A stretch of DNA of 64,000 nt from Breznakiella homolactica (GTDB taxonomy: Bacteria; Spirochaetota; Spirochaetia; Treponematales; Breznakiellaceae). This document shows positions 1 through 8,820 of the stretch, in pieces. How positions within the stretch are numbered: position 1 is the stretch's first letter; the number at the start of each line of letters is the position of its first letter. Below the pieces are notes generated by a model. That model was not told where the DNA came from. It worked only from the letters and a program-made list of their open reading frames with translations, and did no database searches. The translations under genes were made by a program, and so were the position numbers. Where the stretch lies: positions 3,534,001 through 3,598,000 of the forward strand of contig NZ_CP067089.2 in assembly GCF_016616095.2 (NCBI RefSeq). The letters are read 5' to 3'.

Positions 1-1
1 A

Positions 2-814
2 CAGAATGGTATTAAAACCAGTAAAATACATTATGAAAACATTCCTAAAGGTGTTTTCTGTATGCCGGTTATTAATGATTTTTATGCAACCCATCAATGG
101 CTACGAGAGATTAAACAATATAATTCCGGAAACGAAATAATAGCAGTATATTTTCGTATACCAGATGATGATGAAGTTTATTATGGAAAATATACTGAAA
201 AAATGATTATGGGTTTATCAAAAGAAGCTCATAAAACTTTTCTTAGTCTGGAAGATAAGATGGGATTCCAGACAATAATTGAAAGGAAAATAAGTTCAAA
301 AGAAATTATTAGAATAAAAAATTTGCCGCAAGTTATTGGATGGAGGCATTATCCAAAATCTCACGAAAGAAAAAGATGTTTATGCCCAGCTTGTTTATTG
401 AAAGGAAGTTATAAATCAACAGCATTAAAAGAATTGGAACAAGAAAGCTTATTTAAAGAACTAATAAAAGCAACTGATAATGATAAAATTAAAAGTATTC
501 TCTGGAAAATTGATGATTTAGGTTTGCGAGGAGAAATTGGAAGTAAAGAAGAAAAGCTCATTAATGAATATCTTAATTCAAATGATGATGGAATTAGGAC
601 TGCTGCTATTAACTGTTTAACCACTTTATACAGAGGTAATTATAAAGATAAATTCTTGGAAATAATCTATGGAAAAGATAGTATTGATGTAATTGAAACG
701 GCGATTGATTCATTAATAAGAATTTATAATGATACAATTGTTGAAGAAATAGATCTTTCAAAATGTAATGAAGAAACGATAAGATTAATAAATGAATATA
801 AAGATTTAGATTAA
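2..814 (+). CDS. Conserved hypothetical protein with CxCxxC motif and helical repeats, 5' partial
   Basis: The reading frame is open from base 2 with no stop before the ATG at 62, and the translation upstream of that ATG looks like coding sequence, so the gene probably begins left of the window. Counting from Met62, the protein has an alpha/beta N-terminal part, a CLCPACL stretch near residue 107 that could bind zinc, and a helix-rich C-terminal half resembling HEAT-type repeats. It is the only gene of the first visible cassette and ends 18 bp before attC1. No function is assigned. If the ATG at 62 is the real start the protein has 250 residues. Confidence 0.7.
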   Translation, partial: QNGIKTSKIHYENIPKGVFCMPVINDFYATHQWLREIKQYNSGNEIIAVYFRIPDDDEVYYGKYTEKMIMGLSKEAHKTFLSLEDKMGFQTIIERKISSKEIIRIKNLPQVIGWRHYPKSHERKRCLCPACLLKGSYKSTALKELEQESLFKELIKATDNDKIKSILWKIDDLGLRGEIGSKEEKLINEYLNSNDDGIRTAAINCLTTLYRGNYKDKFLEIIYGKDSIDVIETAIDSLIRIYNDTIVEEIDLSKCNEETIRLINEYKDLD

Positions 815-832
815 ATGAAGCTAGGGCACTGC

Positions 833-997
833 GTCTAACAGCGTGTATCCGCAGACGCGCACTTCGTGCGCTGGCCTGCGTTCGGCTAGGTCAGCTGCGC
901 TTCCCACGCCTCACTTCGGCACATTGGACAGCAGCGGCCTTGCTTCGCAAGTCCTATTAGCTGCTGTCCAACGTCGGATACACCCGAAACGTTAGAT
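833..997 (+). repeat. attC site 1 (class A)
   Basis: R'' GTCTAAC at 833-839 and R' GTTAGAT at 991-997. Inner arms GTGTATCCG and CGGATACAC are perfect complements. A second internal hairpin is formed by GGACAGCAGC and GCTGCTGTCC. It closes the partial first cassette, whose head is outside the window. Confidence 0.95.
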
Positions 998-1044
998 GCA
1001 ATTGCGCACGGTTATCAAAATAAAAAACTATCTGAAGGTATTTT

Positions 1045-1500
1045 GTGAGACTAGAACGTTCAATAAATGAGATTCTAAAATCAGAACAGGATATAGTTAC
1101 TGATTTATTAGTGTTTTATGATGACGGGAAAGATTATTCAAAAATCATTTATACGGATTGGTCGGCAAAAGATGTTTTAGGTCATATACTATCATGGCAT
1201 GAAAGTTTTGCGAGAAATGTTAGTGATATAGTAGAAGATAGAAAACCTAATCCCTTAAAAGGTTCTTTATATGAAGTTAATGAAAATGGAGTGAGACAAT
1301 TTAAGGAAACTCCAATAAGGGAATTATCGCAACGACTGATTGAAGCTCAAAAAATTATAAATGAAAATATCTTAAATAAGAAAATAGAATTGATACCCTA
1401 TAAAAAAGGTTCAAGAAGTTATTCACCTCAAGAACATTTGGAAGTTGTATATAAACATATAAAAAATCATTTGACTGATTTAAATAAAGCCTATAAATAA
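1045..1500 (+). CDS. DinB/ClbS-DfsB-like four-helix bundle protein
   Basis: A 151-residue helical protein starting at GTG (1045), preceded by a GAAGG ribosome binding site. The segment WSAKDVLGHILSWHE near residue 39 matches the helix of ClbS/DfsB and DinB-like proteins that carries a metal-binding or structural His, and a second His-rich stretch (HIKNH) lies near the C-terminus. Members of this broad superfamily are thiol transferases or damage-response proteins, and ClbS protects against colibactin, but most are uncharacterised. It is the first gene of cassette 2 and is followed 6 bp later by a HAD-like gene. The family call is by motif only and the substrate is unknown. Confidence 0.6.
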   Translation: MRLERSINEILKSEQDIVTDLLVFYDDGKDYSKIIYTDWSAKDVLGHILSWHESFARNVSDIVEDRKPNPLKGSLYEVNENGVRQFKETPIRELSQRLIEAQKIINENILNKKIELIPYKKGSRSYSPQEHLEVVYKHIKNHLTDLNKAYK

Positions 1501-1506
1501 ATATAA

Positions 1507-1986
1507 ATGAAAATAGCGATAGATATGGATAATACATTAATAGATGAACTTGGCTCAACAAAACGTCCTGGAATTGAATATTTTCTTGAGACAATTTCAC
1601 AGAAAAATGAACTTCATTTATTGACAAATTCGACTAAGGCGAGAGCCTTGGAAATAATGAAATATAATGATTTAAGAAAGTATTTTGTAGATGTTATCGC
1701 GAGAGAAGATTATGATCCGGAAGGAAAAGGAATTTATAAGGATTTACGAAAATATGATTTTGATATACTCATTGATGATGACCCAGAGGAAATACAAATT
1801 ATTGGGGTAGGCGCAACTGCATCTAACAGCGTGTATCCGCAGACGCGCACTTCGTGCGCTGGCCTGCGTTCGGCTAGGTCAGCTTACGCTTCCCACGCCT
1901 CACTCCGGCACATTGTGCAGTGGCGGTCTTTGCTACGCAAATCCCTATTACCCACTGCACAACGTCGGATACACCCGGGACGTTAG
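1507..1986 (+). CDS. HAD-family 5'-nucleotidase-like protein running into attC2
   Basis: Begins MKIAIDMDNTL, the HAD motif I DxDxT with nucleophile Asp6; LLTNST near residue 40 fits motif II and LIDDDPEE near residue 94 fits motif IV. It resembles the small 5'(3')-deoxyribonucleotidase branch. The native sequence ends around residue 103. From about 1821 the frame runs through the whole attC, and the stop TAG at 1984-1986 is made by the R' box GTTAGGC, so the last 55 or so residues are attC-encoded. The gene therefore looks truncated at its 3' end by cassette formation. Whether it still folds is unknown. Confidence 0.6.
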   Translation: MKIAIDMDNTLIDELGSTKRPGIEYFLETISQKNELHLLTNSTKARALEIMKYNDLRKYFVDVIAREDYDPEGKGIYKDLRKYDFDILIDDDPEEIQIIGVGATASNSVYPQTRTSCAGLRSARSAYASHASLRHIVQWRSLLRKSLLPTAQRRIHPGR

Positions 1987-1988
1987 GC
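1821..1988 (+). repeat. attC site 2 (class A)
   Basis: R'' ATCTAAC and R' GTTAGGC, with class A arms. The cassette it closes has complementary ends: head 991-1007 pairs with tail 1811-1827 over 17 positions, with a single A-C mismatch at position 11. Confidence 0.95.
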
Positions 1989-2072
1989 GCAATCTTTTAT
2001 AAAATTGTTCTGTTGGACAATTAGGGGGATGTATGGTAAAATTAGACCTTAATAAGGATATAAGGTTTTAAT

Positions 2073-2630
2073 ATGCAGGACAATGAATTTAATGAATTAG
2101 TAGTTAAAATGGAGAAAATTGCTGAAATTGTAAATAAATTCTCTAATTCTGAACTACAGAGTGATGTTTATAATAGACTAATTTCCTGTCTTAATATTAT
2201 TACTGTAGAAGATAAAAAGAAGACACCGGTTCCGCCTACACCTCAAGCAGTAAAAAAACAAAAGGCACCACGGAAAAAAGGTGCAAAATATACTCCCAAA
2301 ATTATTAAAACACTAAACTTATCACCTCAAGGTAAGGTTTCTTTTTCTGATTTTATTATTAAGAAAAAACCGCAAAGCAATGAAGATAAATATCCTGTTG
2401 TAGTTTATTATTTGGAAAATATATTGAAAGAATCTCCTGTGACTATCGACCATGTTTTTACAGTTTTTAGGTTAGTAAAAGAATGGAAAGAACCGAGAAA
2501 TTTAATTGCTGGGATAACTGTTGCGGGATCAAGAAAAGGAACTCTAGATACAGCAGATTATAACGATTTGAAAACAACGCCAGCAGGAAGAAATTTTGTA
2601 GAGCATGAACTTCCAAAAAGCAATGATTAA
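2073..2630 (+). CDS. Hypothetical protein, possible DNA-binding partner of the next gene
   Basis: A 185-residue protein. Residues 1-45 look helical, 50-80 form a Lys/Pro-rich linker, and 85-180 look like a compact helical or winged-helix domain (VVVYYLENIL, then AGSRKGTLDTADYNDLKTTPAGRNFVEHEL given here in outline only by its ends). Its 3' end overlaps the start of the next gene by 26 bp, so the two are probably translated together. The pair recalls a two-gene unit seen in many bacterial genomes, but I cannot name a characterised member. Function unknown; a defence role is only suspected from the partner and the setting. Confidence 0.6.
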   Translation: MQDNEFNELVVKMEKIAEIVNKFSNSELQSDVYNRLISCLNIITVEDKKKTPVPPTPQAVKKQKAPRKKGAKYTPKIIKTLNLSPQGKVSFSDFIIKKKPQSNEDKYPVVVYYLENILKESPVTIDHVFTVFRLVKEWKEPRNLIAGITVAGSRKGTLDTADYNDLKTTPAGRNFVEHELPKSND

Positions 2631-3372
2631 TTTATTTCCATCACTTCCTGACTCTTATAAGAAACAGTTAATCGATGAATTTAATAAAATTATCAGAAAT
2701 TTTCGAGAAAGGCGTTGGGAGCCTGCTGAATTGAATGGTGGCAAATTTTCTGAAGTGGTATATTCAATATTAAAAGGTCATACAGATGGTTCTTTTGGTG
2801 ATAAACCAAAAAAACCTCAAAATATGGTAGAAGCGTGTAAAAAATTAGAGCTTGCCTCATCATTTCCTAGATCAATTCGAATTCAAATACCCAGAATGTT
2901 AATGGCTTTATATGAAATAAGAAATAATCGTAATGTTGGTCATGTCGGTTCTGATGTTGATCCTAATCAGATGGATGCGACTGTTGTTGTCCAAATGTCA
3001 AAATGGATAATGGGAGAGTTAATTAGGATTTTCCATGAAACAACTACAGAAGATGCACAGATTATTGTGAATAATATAACTGACAGAACTTTGCCTATAA
3101 TCTGGGCTTTTGACAATCATGTTAGGGTGTTAGGAAAAAACTTAGATGCTAAAGATAAAATGTTAGCCCTTTTGTATAGTACCGAGAACAGTCAAGATAT
3201 AAAATATTTACAGACAGCAATTGAATATAAGAATTCAAGTCAATTTGTTGAAAAAGTAATTTTAAAAGCTCATTCATCAGATTTAGTGCATTATGATGCA
3301 AAAACTAAAAAGGTTACAATATCCCCAGTTGGGATTAGATATGTTGAAGAAAATATTCAAATGGAAATATAA
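2605..3372 (+). CDS. Hypothetical protein with HEPN-like RNxxxxxH motif
   Basis: A 255-residue protein. The central part (about residues 90-130) contains EIRNNRNVGHVGSDVDPN, where RNNRNVGH fits the R-x(4-6)-H signature of HEPN ribonuclease domains, usually followed by a helix as here. The C-terminal part resembles a winged helix (DAKTKKVTISPVGIRYVEEN). Start chosen at 2605; an in-frame ATG at 2623, overlapping the upstream stop region less, is an alternative. It is the second gene of cassette 3. HEPN RNases often act in abortive infection or toxin-antitoxin modules, so the pair could be such a module. This is an inference from one motif. Confidence 0.6.
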   Translation: MNFQKAMINLFPSLPDSYKKQLIDEFNKIIRNFRERRWEPAELNGGKFSEVVYSILKGHTDGSFGDKPKKPQNMVEACKKLELASSFPRSIRIQIPRMLMALYEIRNNRNVGHVGSDVDPNQMDATVVVQMSKWIMGELIRIFHETTTEDAQIIVNNITDRTLPIIWAFDNHVRVLGKNLDAKDKMLALLYSTENSQDIKYLQTAIEYKNSSQFVEKVILKAHSSDLVHYDAKTKKVTISPVGIRYVEENIQMEI

Positions 3373-3401
3373 ATATCACTCAAACTAATATAAAAGACTG
3401 C

Positions 3402-3566
3402 GCCTAACAGCGTGTATACGCTTCGTCGCTACGCTCCTTGGGGTTCCGGCTGGCTAGGTCATTTCATTCCCACGCCAGCCTCCACCCACATTTTGTCAGC
3501 CCTGGCCTTGCTTCGCAAGCCCTTATTCGGGCTGACAAAACGTCGTATACACCCGGGACGTTAGAC
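3402..3566 (+). repeat. attC site 3 (class C)
   Basis: R'' GCCTAAC and R' GTTAGAC. The inner arms are GTGTATACG and CGTATACAC, a variant seen only here. A second hairpin uses TTTTGTCAGCC and GGCTGACAAAA. Cassette 3 ends pair over 20 positions (1982-2001 with 3389-3408), one mismatch at position 11. Confidence 0.95.
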
Positions 3567-3599
3567 GCAATGGCGCCGTTAATCAATGGAAAAAATGAA

Positions 3600-4016
3600 A
3601 TGATACACATACAAGAATGTTCGTCTGAAGATATACCAATATTAGCAATGATGAATAAGCAACTCATAGAAGATGAAAAAGCAGAAAATGTAATGACTAT
3701 ATCGGAATTAGAAAAACGAATGAGGGAATTCCTAAGAAGTAATTATAAAGCATATTATTTTAAAGAAAATTTAAATACAATAGGTTATGCATTATGTAAC
3801 ATAAGTAAAGACCCCATATATTTACGGCAATATTTTATTAAACAAGAATATCGAAATAAAGGATATGGCAAGGAATCATTCAAAAACTTACTTTTGTATC
3901 TCAATAAAACAGAAATAGAAATTGATGTATATAGTTGGAATGAGAATGGTATAAAATTCTGGGAGTCCCTTGGATTTGTACACAAATATATACATATGAA
4001 TTATAAAGAAGAATAA
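3600..4016 (+). CDS. GNAT-family N-acetyltransferase
   Basis: A 138-residue protein starting MIHIQECSSEDIP. The acetyl-CoA loop motif lies near residue 81 (QEYRNKGYGKES, Q/RxxGxG/A type), and FWESLGFV near residue 119 is the usual C-terminal GNAT strand. A longer frame reaches back into attC3 (to 3438), but that part is encoded by the recombination site. I chose ATG 3600; ATG 3570 in the cassette head is also in frame. The substrate of this acetyltransferase cannot be predicted. Single intact gene of cassette 4. Confidence 0.8.
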   Translation: MIHIQECSSEDIPILAMMNKQLIEDEKAENVMTISELEKRMREFLRSNYKAYYFKENLNTIGYALCNISKDPIYLRQYFIKQEYRNKGYGKESFKNLLLYLNKTEIEIDVYSWNENGIKFWESLGFVHKYIHMNYKEE

Positions 4017-4048
4017 AACTATATGAGACAGTTTTAAGGAAATTTAAT

Positions 4049-4288
4049 GTGTATATTTTTATTTCAAATAAAAAAGAAGCGTTAGAAACAAATTAAGGAA
4101 TATTACATTGGATTACTGAGAATGAATTATTAAATAAAGAATATACCAAAACATATGAAGAAATGATGAAGCATTATCTTACAATACCAGAGATTAAAGA
4201 AAGGATAATAATAGGAATTGCAGAAAAGGATAAAAGCAAATTAAAAATGAATTGCTCAAATTTAGAAGATTTTAATAGAGAAGCATAA
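4049..4288 (+). pseudogene. Small interrupted reading frame
   Basis: From GTG 4049, preceded by AAGGA, a frame of about 79 codons runs to TAA 4286-4288 but is broken by TAA at 4094-4096 after 15 codons. The downstream part (WITENELLNKEYTKTYEEM and on) has the amino acid make-up of a real protein. It lies behind the GNAT gene in cassette 4. It may be a decayed second gene; the family is unknown. Confidence 0.4.
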
Positions 4289-4327
4289 AAAAATATAGAT
4301 TTAATGGGAATGATAAAACGCCACTGC

Positions 4328-4475
4328 GTCTAACAAACGCTATACGCTGCGCCGCCCTGGCGGGCGGCTCGGGTTTCGCTACGGCTAGGTCACGTACGTT
4401 CCCACGCTTCCGCTCAACCACATTGTCTTCGCGCCGGTTGCGCTCAGGCAACGTCGTATAGCTGTAACGTTAGGC
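4328..4475 (+). repeat. attC site 4 (class B)
   Basis: R'' GTCTAAC, R' GTTAGGC, arms GCTATACG and CGTATAGC. Internal hairpin GCCGCCC/GGGCGGC. Cassette 4 ends pair over 16 positions (3560-3575 with 4319-4334), mismatch at position 11. Confidence 0.95.
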
Positions 4476-4514
4476 GTAATTTTGCCTTTTACTAAAATGT
4501 TTCTGGAATAATAT

Positions 4515-5147
4515 ATGAAAACAAAAAGAATATGCAAAATTATATTTCTATTATTAATAATGCACTGCAGCCACAATATATATGCAGATATAATTAATAC
4601 AAAATCATTTACAAATGACCCTGTTTTAGTAAAATATATTAATAATGAAAAAATAATTCAAAAAATATTTTCCCCAAAAAATGAATATTGTGCAATTAAT
4701 GAAGATTATAAATATATAATTATTACAAACAATTTAAATGAAATATTATTTAAATATAAATGGGATGATGAAATCACGGAATACCCAACATCCGATACAG
4801 TATATATAGTGAATTGGTCAACAGACCGAAATGTATTATGGTTCTTAACGTATTTTCCTTCAGAAGTTGCATATATTGCGAAGGCAGATATTGATAAAAA
4901 ACAATTATATCTGTTTTCAATAAAAACAAAAGATATTGTGAAAGAATATACTATTGATACAGAAAATGAGATTTTTTATTATAGTAATTATTATAAATAT
5001 GACCAATATGATGATGAAAATGAAATGAGAAGTTTATATAAATATAATTTAAAAACAAAAGAAGAAGAATTAATAATTAGTCGAGAAAGAAGGGACGGAA
5101 AATTTAGCCCCAGAATAGAAAATGGAATATTGGTATATAATCAATAA
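4515..5147 (+). CDS. Secreted hypothetical protein
   Basis: A 210-residue protein with a clear signal peptide: basic start (MKTKRICK), hydrophobic core (IIFLLLIM) and a probable cleavage after NIYA near residue 25. The rest is rich in Tyr, Lys, Asp and Asn with alternating strands, suggesting a beta-rich exported protein, possibly a propeller-like WD40/DPP-type fold (repeated short strands such as YIIITNNLNEILFKYKW). No family recognised. It is the only gene of cassette 5; the stop lies 11 bp before attC5. Confidence 0.65.
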   Translation: MKTKRICKIIFLLLIMHCSHNIYADIINTKSFTNDPVLVKYINNEKIIQKIFSPKNEYCAINEDYKYIIITNNLNEILFKYKWDDEITEYPTSDTVYIVNWSTDRNVLWFLTYFPSEVAYIAKADIDKKQLYLFSIKTKDIVKEYTIDTENEIFYYSNYYKYDQYDDENEMRSLYKYNLKTKEEELIISRERRDGKFSPRIENGILVYNQ

Positions 5148-5158
5148 ATCAAAACTAC

Positions 5159-5309
5159 GCCTAACAAACGCTATACGCTGCGCCCTCCCTTCGGTCGGTG
5201 CTCGGGTATCGCTACGGCTAGGTCAGCTGCGCTTCCCACGCCTCCGCTCAACCACATTGCCTTCGCGTCGGTTACGCTCAGGCAACGTCGTATAGCTGTA
5301 ACGTTAGAC
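5159..5309 (+). repeat. attC site 5 (class B)
   Basis: R'' GCCTAAC, R' GTTAGAC, class B arms. The first hairpin arm here is CCCTCCCTTCGGTCGG rather than the GCCGCC type. Cassette 5 ends pair over 15 positions (4469-4483 with 5151-5165), mismatch at position 11. Confidence 0.95.
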
Positions 5310-5351
5310 GAAATTGGGCAAATTTTCTGGAAAAATACTTTTGAGAATTAT

Positions 5352-5750
5352 ATGGAAAATATAATAACACTGGAATATAAAGAAGAGTTAAGAACAGATT
5401 TTACAAAAAATTATCTGAAAATAATTTATAATAAAAAGACAGAATTATTCAAAGAAATCTACTTTTATAATTATGAATATGGAATAATTGAAGTAAAAAA
5501 TGGAGTTAAAACTGTTCATAGATGGGAAAATGAAGAAGAGGCACAATCGCATTCCTATCTTAATAGAAGATATACGGTAACATTTTTAGATGGGAAAATT
5601 AATGATATTGGGCTGGAGAAACAAATAATAAACGAAATATTAAAATATCTAGAAACCATTTTTATCAAAAAAGAAGAAAAAATAATACTTAATAAAATGT
5701 TAAAATATATAAGAAAATTATATTCTAATACTTTTCCGAATAAAATATAA
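5352..5750 (+). CDS. Hypothetical protein
   Basis: A 132-residue protein, rich in Glu, Lys and Ile, without signal peptide or membrane segment. The N-terminal two thirds look beta-rich (short alternating strands around YGIIEVKNGVKTVHRW) and the last 45 residues helical. No family recognised. Only gene of cassette 6. About 135 bp of AT-rich DNA without a credible frame separates it from attC6. Confidence 0.6.
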   Translation: MENIITLEYKEELRTDFTKNYLKIIYNKKTELFKEIYFYNYEYGIIEVKNGVKTVHRWENEEEAQSHSYLNRRYTVTFLDGKINDIGLEKQIINEILKYLETIFIKKEEKIILNKMLKYIRKLYSNTFPNKI

Positions 5751-5885
5751 AATCTTCAAAATTTTAATAATATAAAATCAAGAAACATTTTATAGGAAAA
5801 ATATTTAAGAATGATAATATAAAATAAAGAATAATATTATATAAACTAATGGGAAGAATTAAGAAAAGTATAAGTGCCCAACTTC

Positions 5886-6033
5886 GTCTAACAAACGCTA
5901 TACGCTGCGCCGCCTGGTCGGCGGCTCGGGTTTCGCTGCGGCTAGGTCAGCTGCGCTTCCCACGCCTCCGCTCAACCACATTGCCTTCGCGTCGGTTACG
6001 CTCAGGCAACGTCGTATAGCTGTAACGTTAGGC
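5886..6033 (+). repeat. attC site 6 (class B)
   Basis: R'' GTCTAAC, R' GTTAGGC, class B arms. Cassette 6 ends pair over 18 positions (5303-5320 with 5875-5892), mismatch at position 11. Confidence 0.95.
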
Positions 6034-6074
6034 GAAAGATTGACTTTGCTAAAAGAAATACATAAGGTAGAAAT

Positions 6075-6554
6075 ATGAAATGCAAATTATATAAAAGACC
6101 AGGGCATAAGAAAAAAATAATCAGTGAAATAGTACAGATAATAAATGAATTAACAGGCACATGGTTTACAAAGGAAATACCTGAACTTGTGCCGTACGAT
6201 TTATACTTCCAAGATCTATTTGTTTTATTGGACAAAAAGAAAATACAATCATTTATTATATTTTCAAGTTTTGATGGAAATATTGTAATAACTTTAATGG
6301 CAACAAGATTGGAAAGTAGGTCATATGGATATGGAACAAAATTATATAAAGAATTTGAAAAATATATTCGGAAAATAAAATTTAAAAGAATAATGGTTCA
6401 AACAGTACCAGAAGAATCAAATAGTAATTATAAATCAACAATATCATTTTATAAAAAGCAAGGATTTGAAGTAATAAAAATGTATAAGGAATTATGGGAG
6501 AGTGGCGCTATAGAATTAGAAAAAGTATTAAATAAAAAAAATGATATACTTTAA
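6075..6554 (+). CDS. GNAT-family N-acetyltransferase
   Basis: A 159-residue protein. The acetyl-CoA binding motif is at about residues 80-92 (RLESRSYGYGTKLYKEF), and FYKKQGFEVIKMYKEL near residue 128 is the late GNAT strand-loop. The N-terminal half matches the substrate-side part of the fold, with DGNIVITLM as the central strand. Start ATG 6075 is preceded by AAGGTAGAA. Only gene of cassette 7; about 200 bp of AT-rich DNA without a gene follows. Substrate unknown. Confidence 0.75.
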   Translation: MKCKLYKRPGHKKKIISEIVQIINELTGTWFTKEIPELVPYDLYFQDLFVLLDKKKIQSFIIFSSFDGNIVITLMATRLESRSYGYGTKLYKEFEKYIRKIKFKRIMVQTVPEESNSNYKSTISFYKKQGFEVIKMYKELWESGAIELEKVLNKKNDIL

Positions 6555-6760
6555 ATAATGCACAAAAAAGTCACAAAGAATAAGTAGTTGATATTAATAG
6601 TATTTTAAAAACAATAAGAAATCATGTATAATAAAAAATCTATATTAGATGTAAGCACATGATTTATTATAGATAATAATTACTTTTCTATTCTTTCAAT
6701 AATTTAGACTTTTTAATTGTAAGAAAAATACTAGAATATTAATGGGTATAGCAATCCTTC

Positions 6761-6908
6761 GCCTAACAAACGCTATACGCTGCGCCGCCCAGGTGGGCGG
6801 CTCGGGTTTCGCTACGGCTAGGTCACATTCGTTCCCACGCCTCCGCTCAACCACATTTGCCTCGCGCCGGTTGCGCTCGGCAAACGTCGTATAGCTGTAA
6901 CGTTAGGC
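6761..6908 (+). repeat. attC site 7 (class B)
   Basis: R'' GCCTAAC, R' GTTAGGC, class B arms; second hairpin TTTGCC/GGCAAA. Cassette 7 ends pair over 16 positions (6027-6042 with 6752-6767), mismatch at position 11. Confidence 0.95.
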
Positions 6909-6952
6909 GAAATAAAAGTGAGATTTTCTCCAGTAATAATATAGGTTGTGTT

Positions 6953-7849
6953 ATGAAAAAAATATATTTTCTATTATTTCTACTTTTCATTTCTGGGCAA
7001 ATATTCGCACAAGATATAGTAGATAAATTGGATATGTTTTTATCAAAAAAATACATAGAATCAAATGATGGTATGTATCTTTACTTAGAAATATCTATTA
7101 ATAATAGAAATGAAGATAGTATTTTCCTTCTAAAAGATTATTCATTCATAAAAGTATTTGAAGAAGAAAATGGAAACATATTATATTTATCGAGCTGGAT
7201 AGATAATATAGATTTTTTAAAAAATACATCTGCATTATATCATAACCCAAGAATGATAGAAATAAGGAGTATGCAAGTAGTCTATGTACCTATATTAATA
7301 CCTATTCAAAATATATCTGAAAGTTTCAATAAAGACAAAACTATAAAAAGAATAGAAGGATTAAAGTATTCATTGGATAGATATATTACAGAGGATATTT
7401 CTTGGGCAAATAATGTTGATGACTTTGCTTCAAATATTATTAAAAAAGTATATGATTTGGAATTTAATCATAATGAATATACAAATAAGTACGGTAATAT
7501 TGTTCTTAGCCAAATTAAACCTCCAGAATGGATGTTAGGTACATGGAAAACAAATGGTAAAACTATCCCAGATGGGGAAATTATTAATTCAACATTAAGA
7601 TATTTGAAAGTAGTTCCTGATGATATTTTTGAAGGAAGCATAAGTACAAGTGAAAGTATTCATGGGTGGCTTATAACAAGAGCTGAAAATACAATCTTTC
7701 AAAGTTATGATGAACTTAACTATAAGTTGGATATCAGATTTAAAAATGGCAGAATGGATTATTACCATTTTTTTATGGAAGATGGGAATTTAATAATGCA
7801 TCATAAAAATTATAATGGCTTATTTATTTTTAGGTTAGAAAGAGAATAA
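6953..7849 (+). CDS. Secreted hypothetical protein, lipocalin-like C-terminus possible
   Basis: A 298-residue protein. The open frame extends upstream into attC7, but MKKIYFLLFLLF at 6953 is a typical signal peptide with probable cleavage after QIFA (residue 20), so this start is preferred. Residues 20-180 form a mixed domain of unknown type. Residues about 190-298 begin PPEWMLGTWKTNGK and run through alternating strands to the end, a pattern shared with small beta-barrel (lipocalin-like) exported proteins. Only gene of cassette 8; the stop lies 15 bp before attC8. Confidence 0.65.
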   Translation: MKKIYFLLFLLFISGQIFAQDIVDKLDMFLSKKYIESNDGMYLYLEISINNRNEDSIFLLKDYSFIKVFEEENGNILYLSSWIDNIDFLKNTSALYHNPRMIEIRSMQVVYVPILIPIQNISESFNKDKTIKRIEGLKYSLDRYITEDISWANNVDDFASNIIKKVYDLEFNHNEYTNKYGNIVLSQIKPPEWMLGTWKTNGKTIPDGEIINSTLRYLKVVPDDIFEGSISTSESIHGWLITRAENTIFQSYDELNYKLDIRFKNGRMDYYHFFMEDGNLIMHHKNYNGLFIFRLERE

Positions 7850-7864
7850 AAGCACTTTTACTTC

Positions 7865-8016
7865 GCCTAACAAACGCTATACGCTCCGCTCCTCCCTTCG
7901 GTCGGTGCTCGGGTTTCGCTACGGCTAGGTCAGCTGCGCTTCCCACGCCTTCGCTCAACCACATTTGCTTCGGCCCGGTTGGCCTCAGCAAACGTCGTAT
8001 AGCTGTAACGTTAGAC
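7865..8016 (+). repeat. attC site 8 (class B)
   Basis: R'' GCCTAAC, R' GTTAGAC, class B arms. Cassette 8 ends pair over 19 positions: head GTTAGGCGAAATAAAAGTG (6902-6920) against tail 7853-7871, with only the position 11 mismatch. Confidence 0.95.
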
Positions 8017-8063
8017 GACATTGGACAATTGCTCTAAGAATATTTTTTGATAGGAAATAAAAC

Positions 8064-8573
8064 ATGGTACTAATTAGTATTAAGAATCTTGAAAAAGAAA
8101 TTGAAAAAGAATCTATCACAATAAAGCAATTCGTTATATATTGCTTTATTGCATTTGGTACTTTAGTTTCACTAGTAAAAACAAGTAAATTCCCTGTTAA
8201 TATTCAAGCCTATAATATTGCATATATACTCTCATTTTTCCCCGGCCTAATAGGCATTTTAAGATACATATTATGCTACAAAGTAGTAAAGCATAGAAAT
8301 ATACATTCGTTTTTATATGTTGTGATACCAATACATGCAGTTTTAATTATTAAATATAATCTATTTTTAACATTACCGTTAGTTATAATAAATGTAAATA
8401 TGATAAGATATCTTCAGTTGGACTTTATATATTGGAATGTAATAAACTCACAAATTATTACAAATATATATACTATTGTATTTTCAATACACTTTTTGTA
8501 TGAAATAAAAAAACTTGTTCAGAAAGATTCATTATCATATGGAAGATTTATAAAAAATAAAAACAGAAAATAA
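8064..8573 (+). CDS. Membrane protein of unknown function
   Basis: A 169-residue protein with about four hydrophobic segments (roughly residues 22-40, 48-68, 80-110 and 130-152) and a basic C-terminal tail, so an integral inner-membrane protein is likely. The N-terminus (LEKEIEKESITIK) is charged and cytosolic in character. No conserved motif recognised. Only gene of cassette 9. Confidence 0.6.
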   Translation: MVLISIKNLEKEIEKESITIKQFVIYCFIAFGTLVSLVKTSKFPVNIQAYNIAYILSFFPGLIGILRYILCYKVVKHRNIHSFLYVVIPIHAVLIIKYNLFLTLPLVIINVNMIRYLQLDFIYWNVINSQIITNIYTIVFSIHFLYEIKKLVQKDSLSYGRFIKNKNRK

Positions 8574-8604
8574 AATAGATGAATATATGTAAAGGTCCAA
8601 CGTC

Positions 8605-8753
8605 GTCTAACAACCGCTATACGCTGCGCCGCCCTGGCGGGCGGCTCGGGTTTCGCTACGGCTAGGTCAGCTGCGCTTCCCACGCCTCCGCTCAACCACA
8701 TTGCCTTCGCGTCGGTTACGCTCAGGCAACGTCGTATAGCTGTAACGTTATGC
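8605..8753 (+). repeat. attC site 9 (class B)
   Basis: R'' GTCTAAC and R' GTTATGC, where the usual purine at the fifth position is T. The next cassette ends in the matching GCATAAC, so the change is paired. Cassette 9 ends pair over 17 positions (8010-8026 with 8595-8611). Confidence 0.95.
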
Positions 8754-8820
8754 GAAATGCACGCTGGTATGCCAAAGGGTTATTAAATCTTATTCTTCAA
8801 TGATACGGATGAATTGTAAC

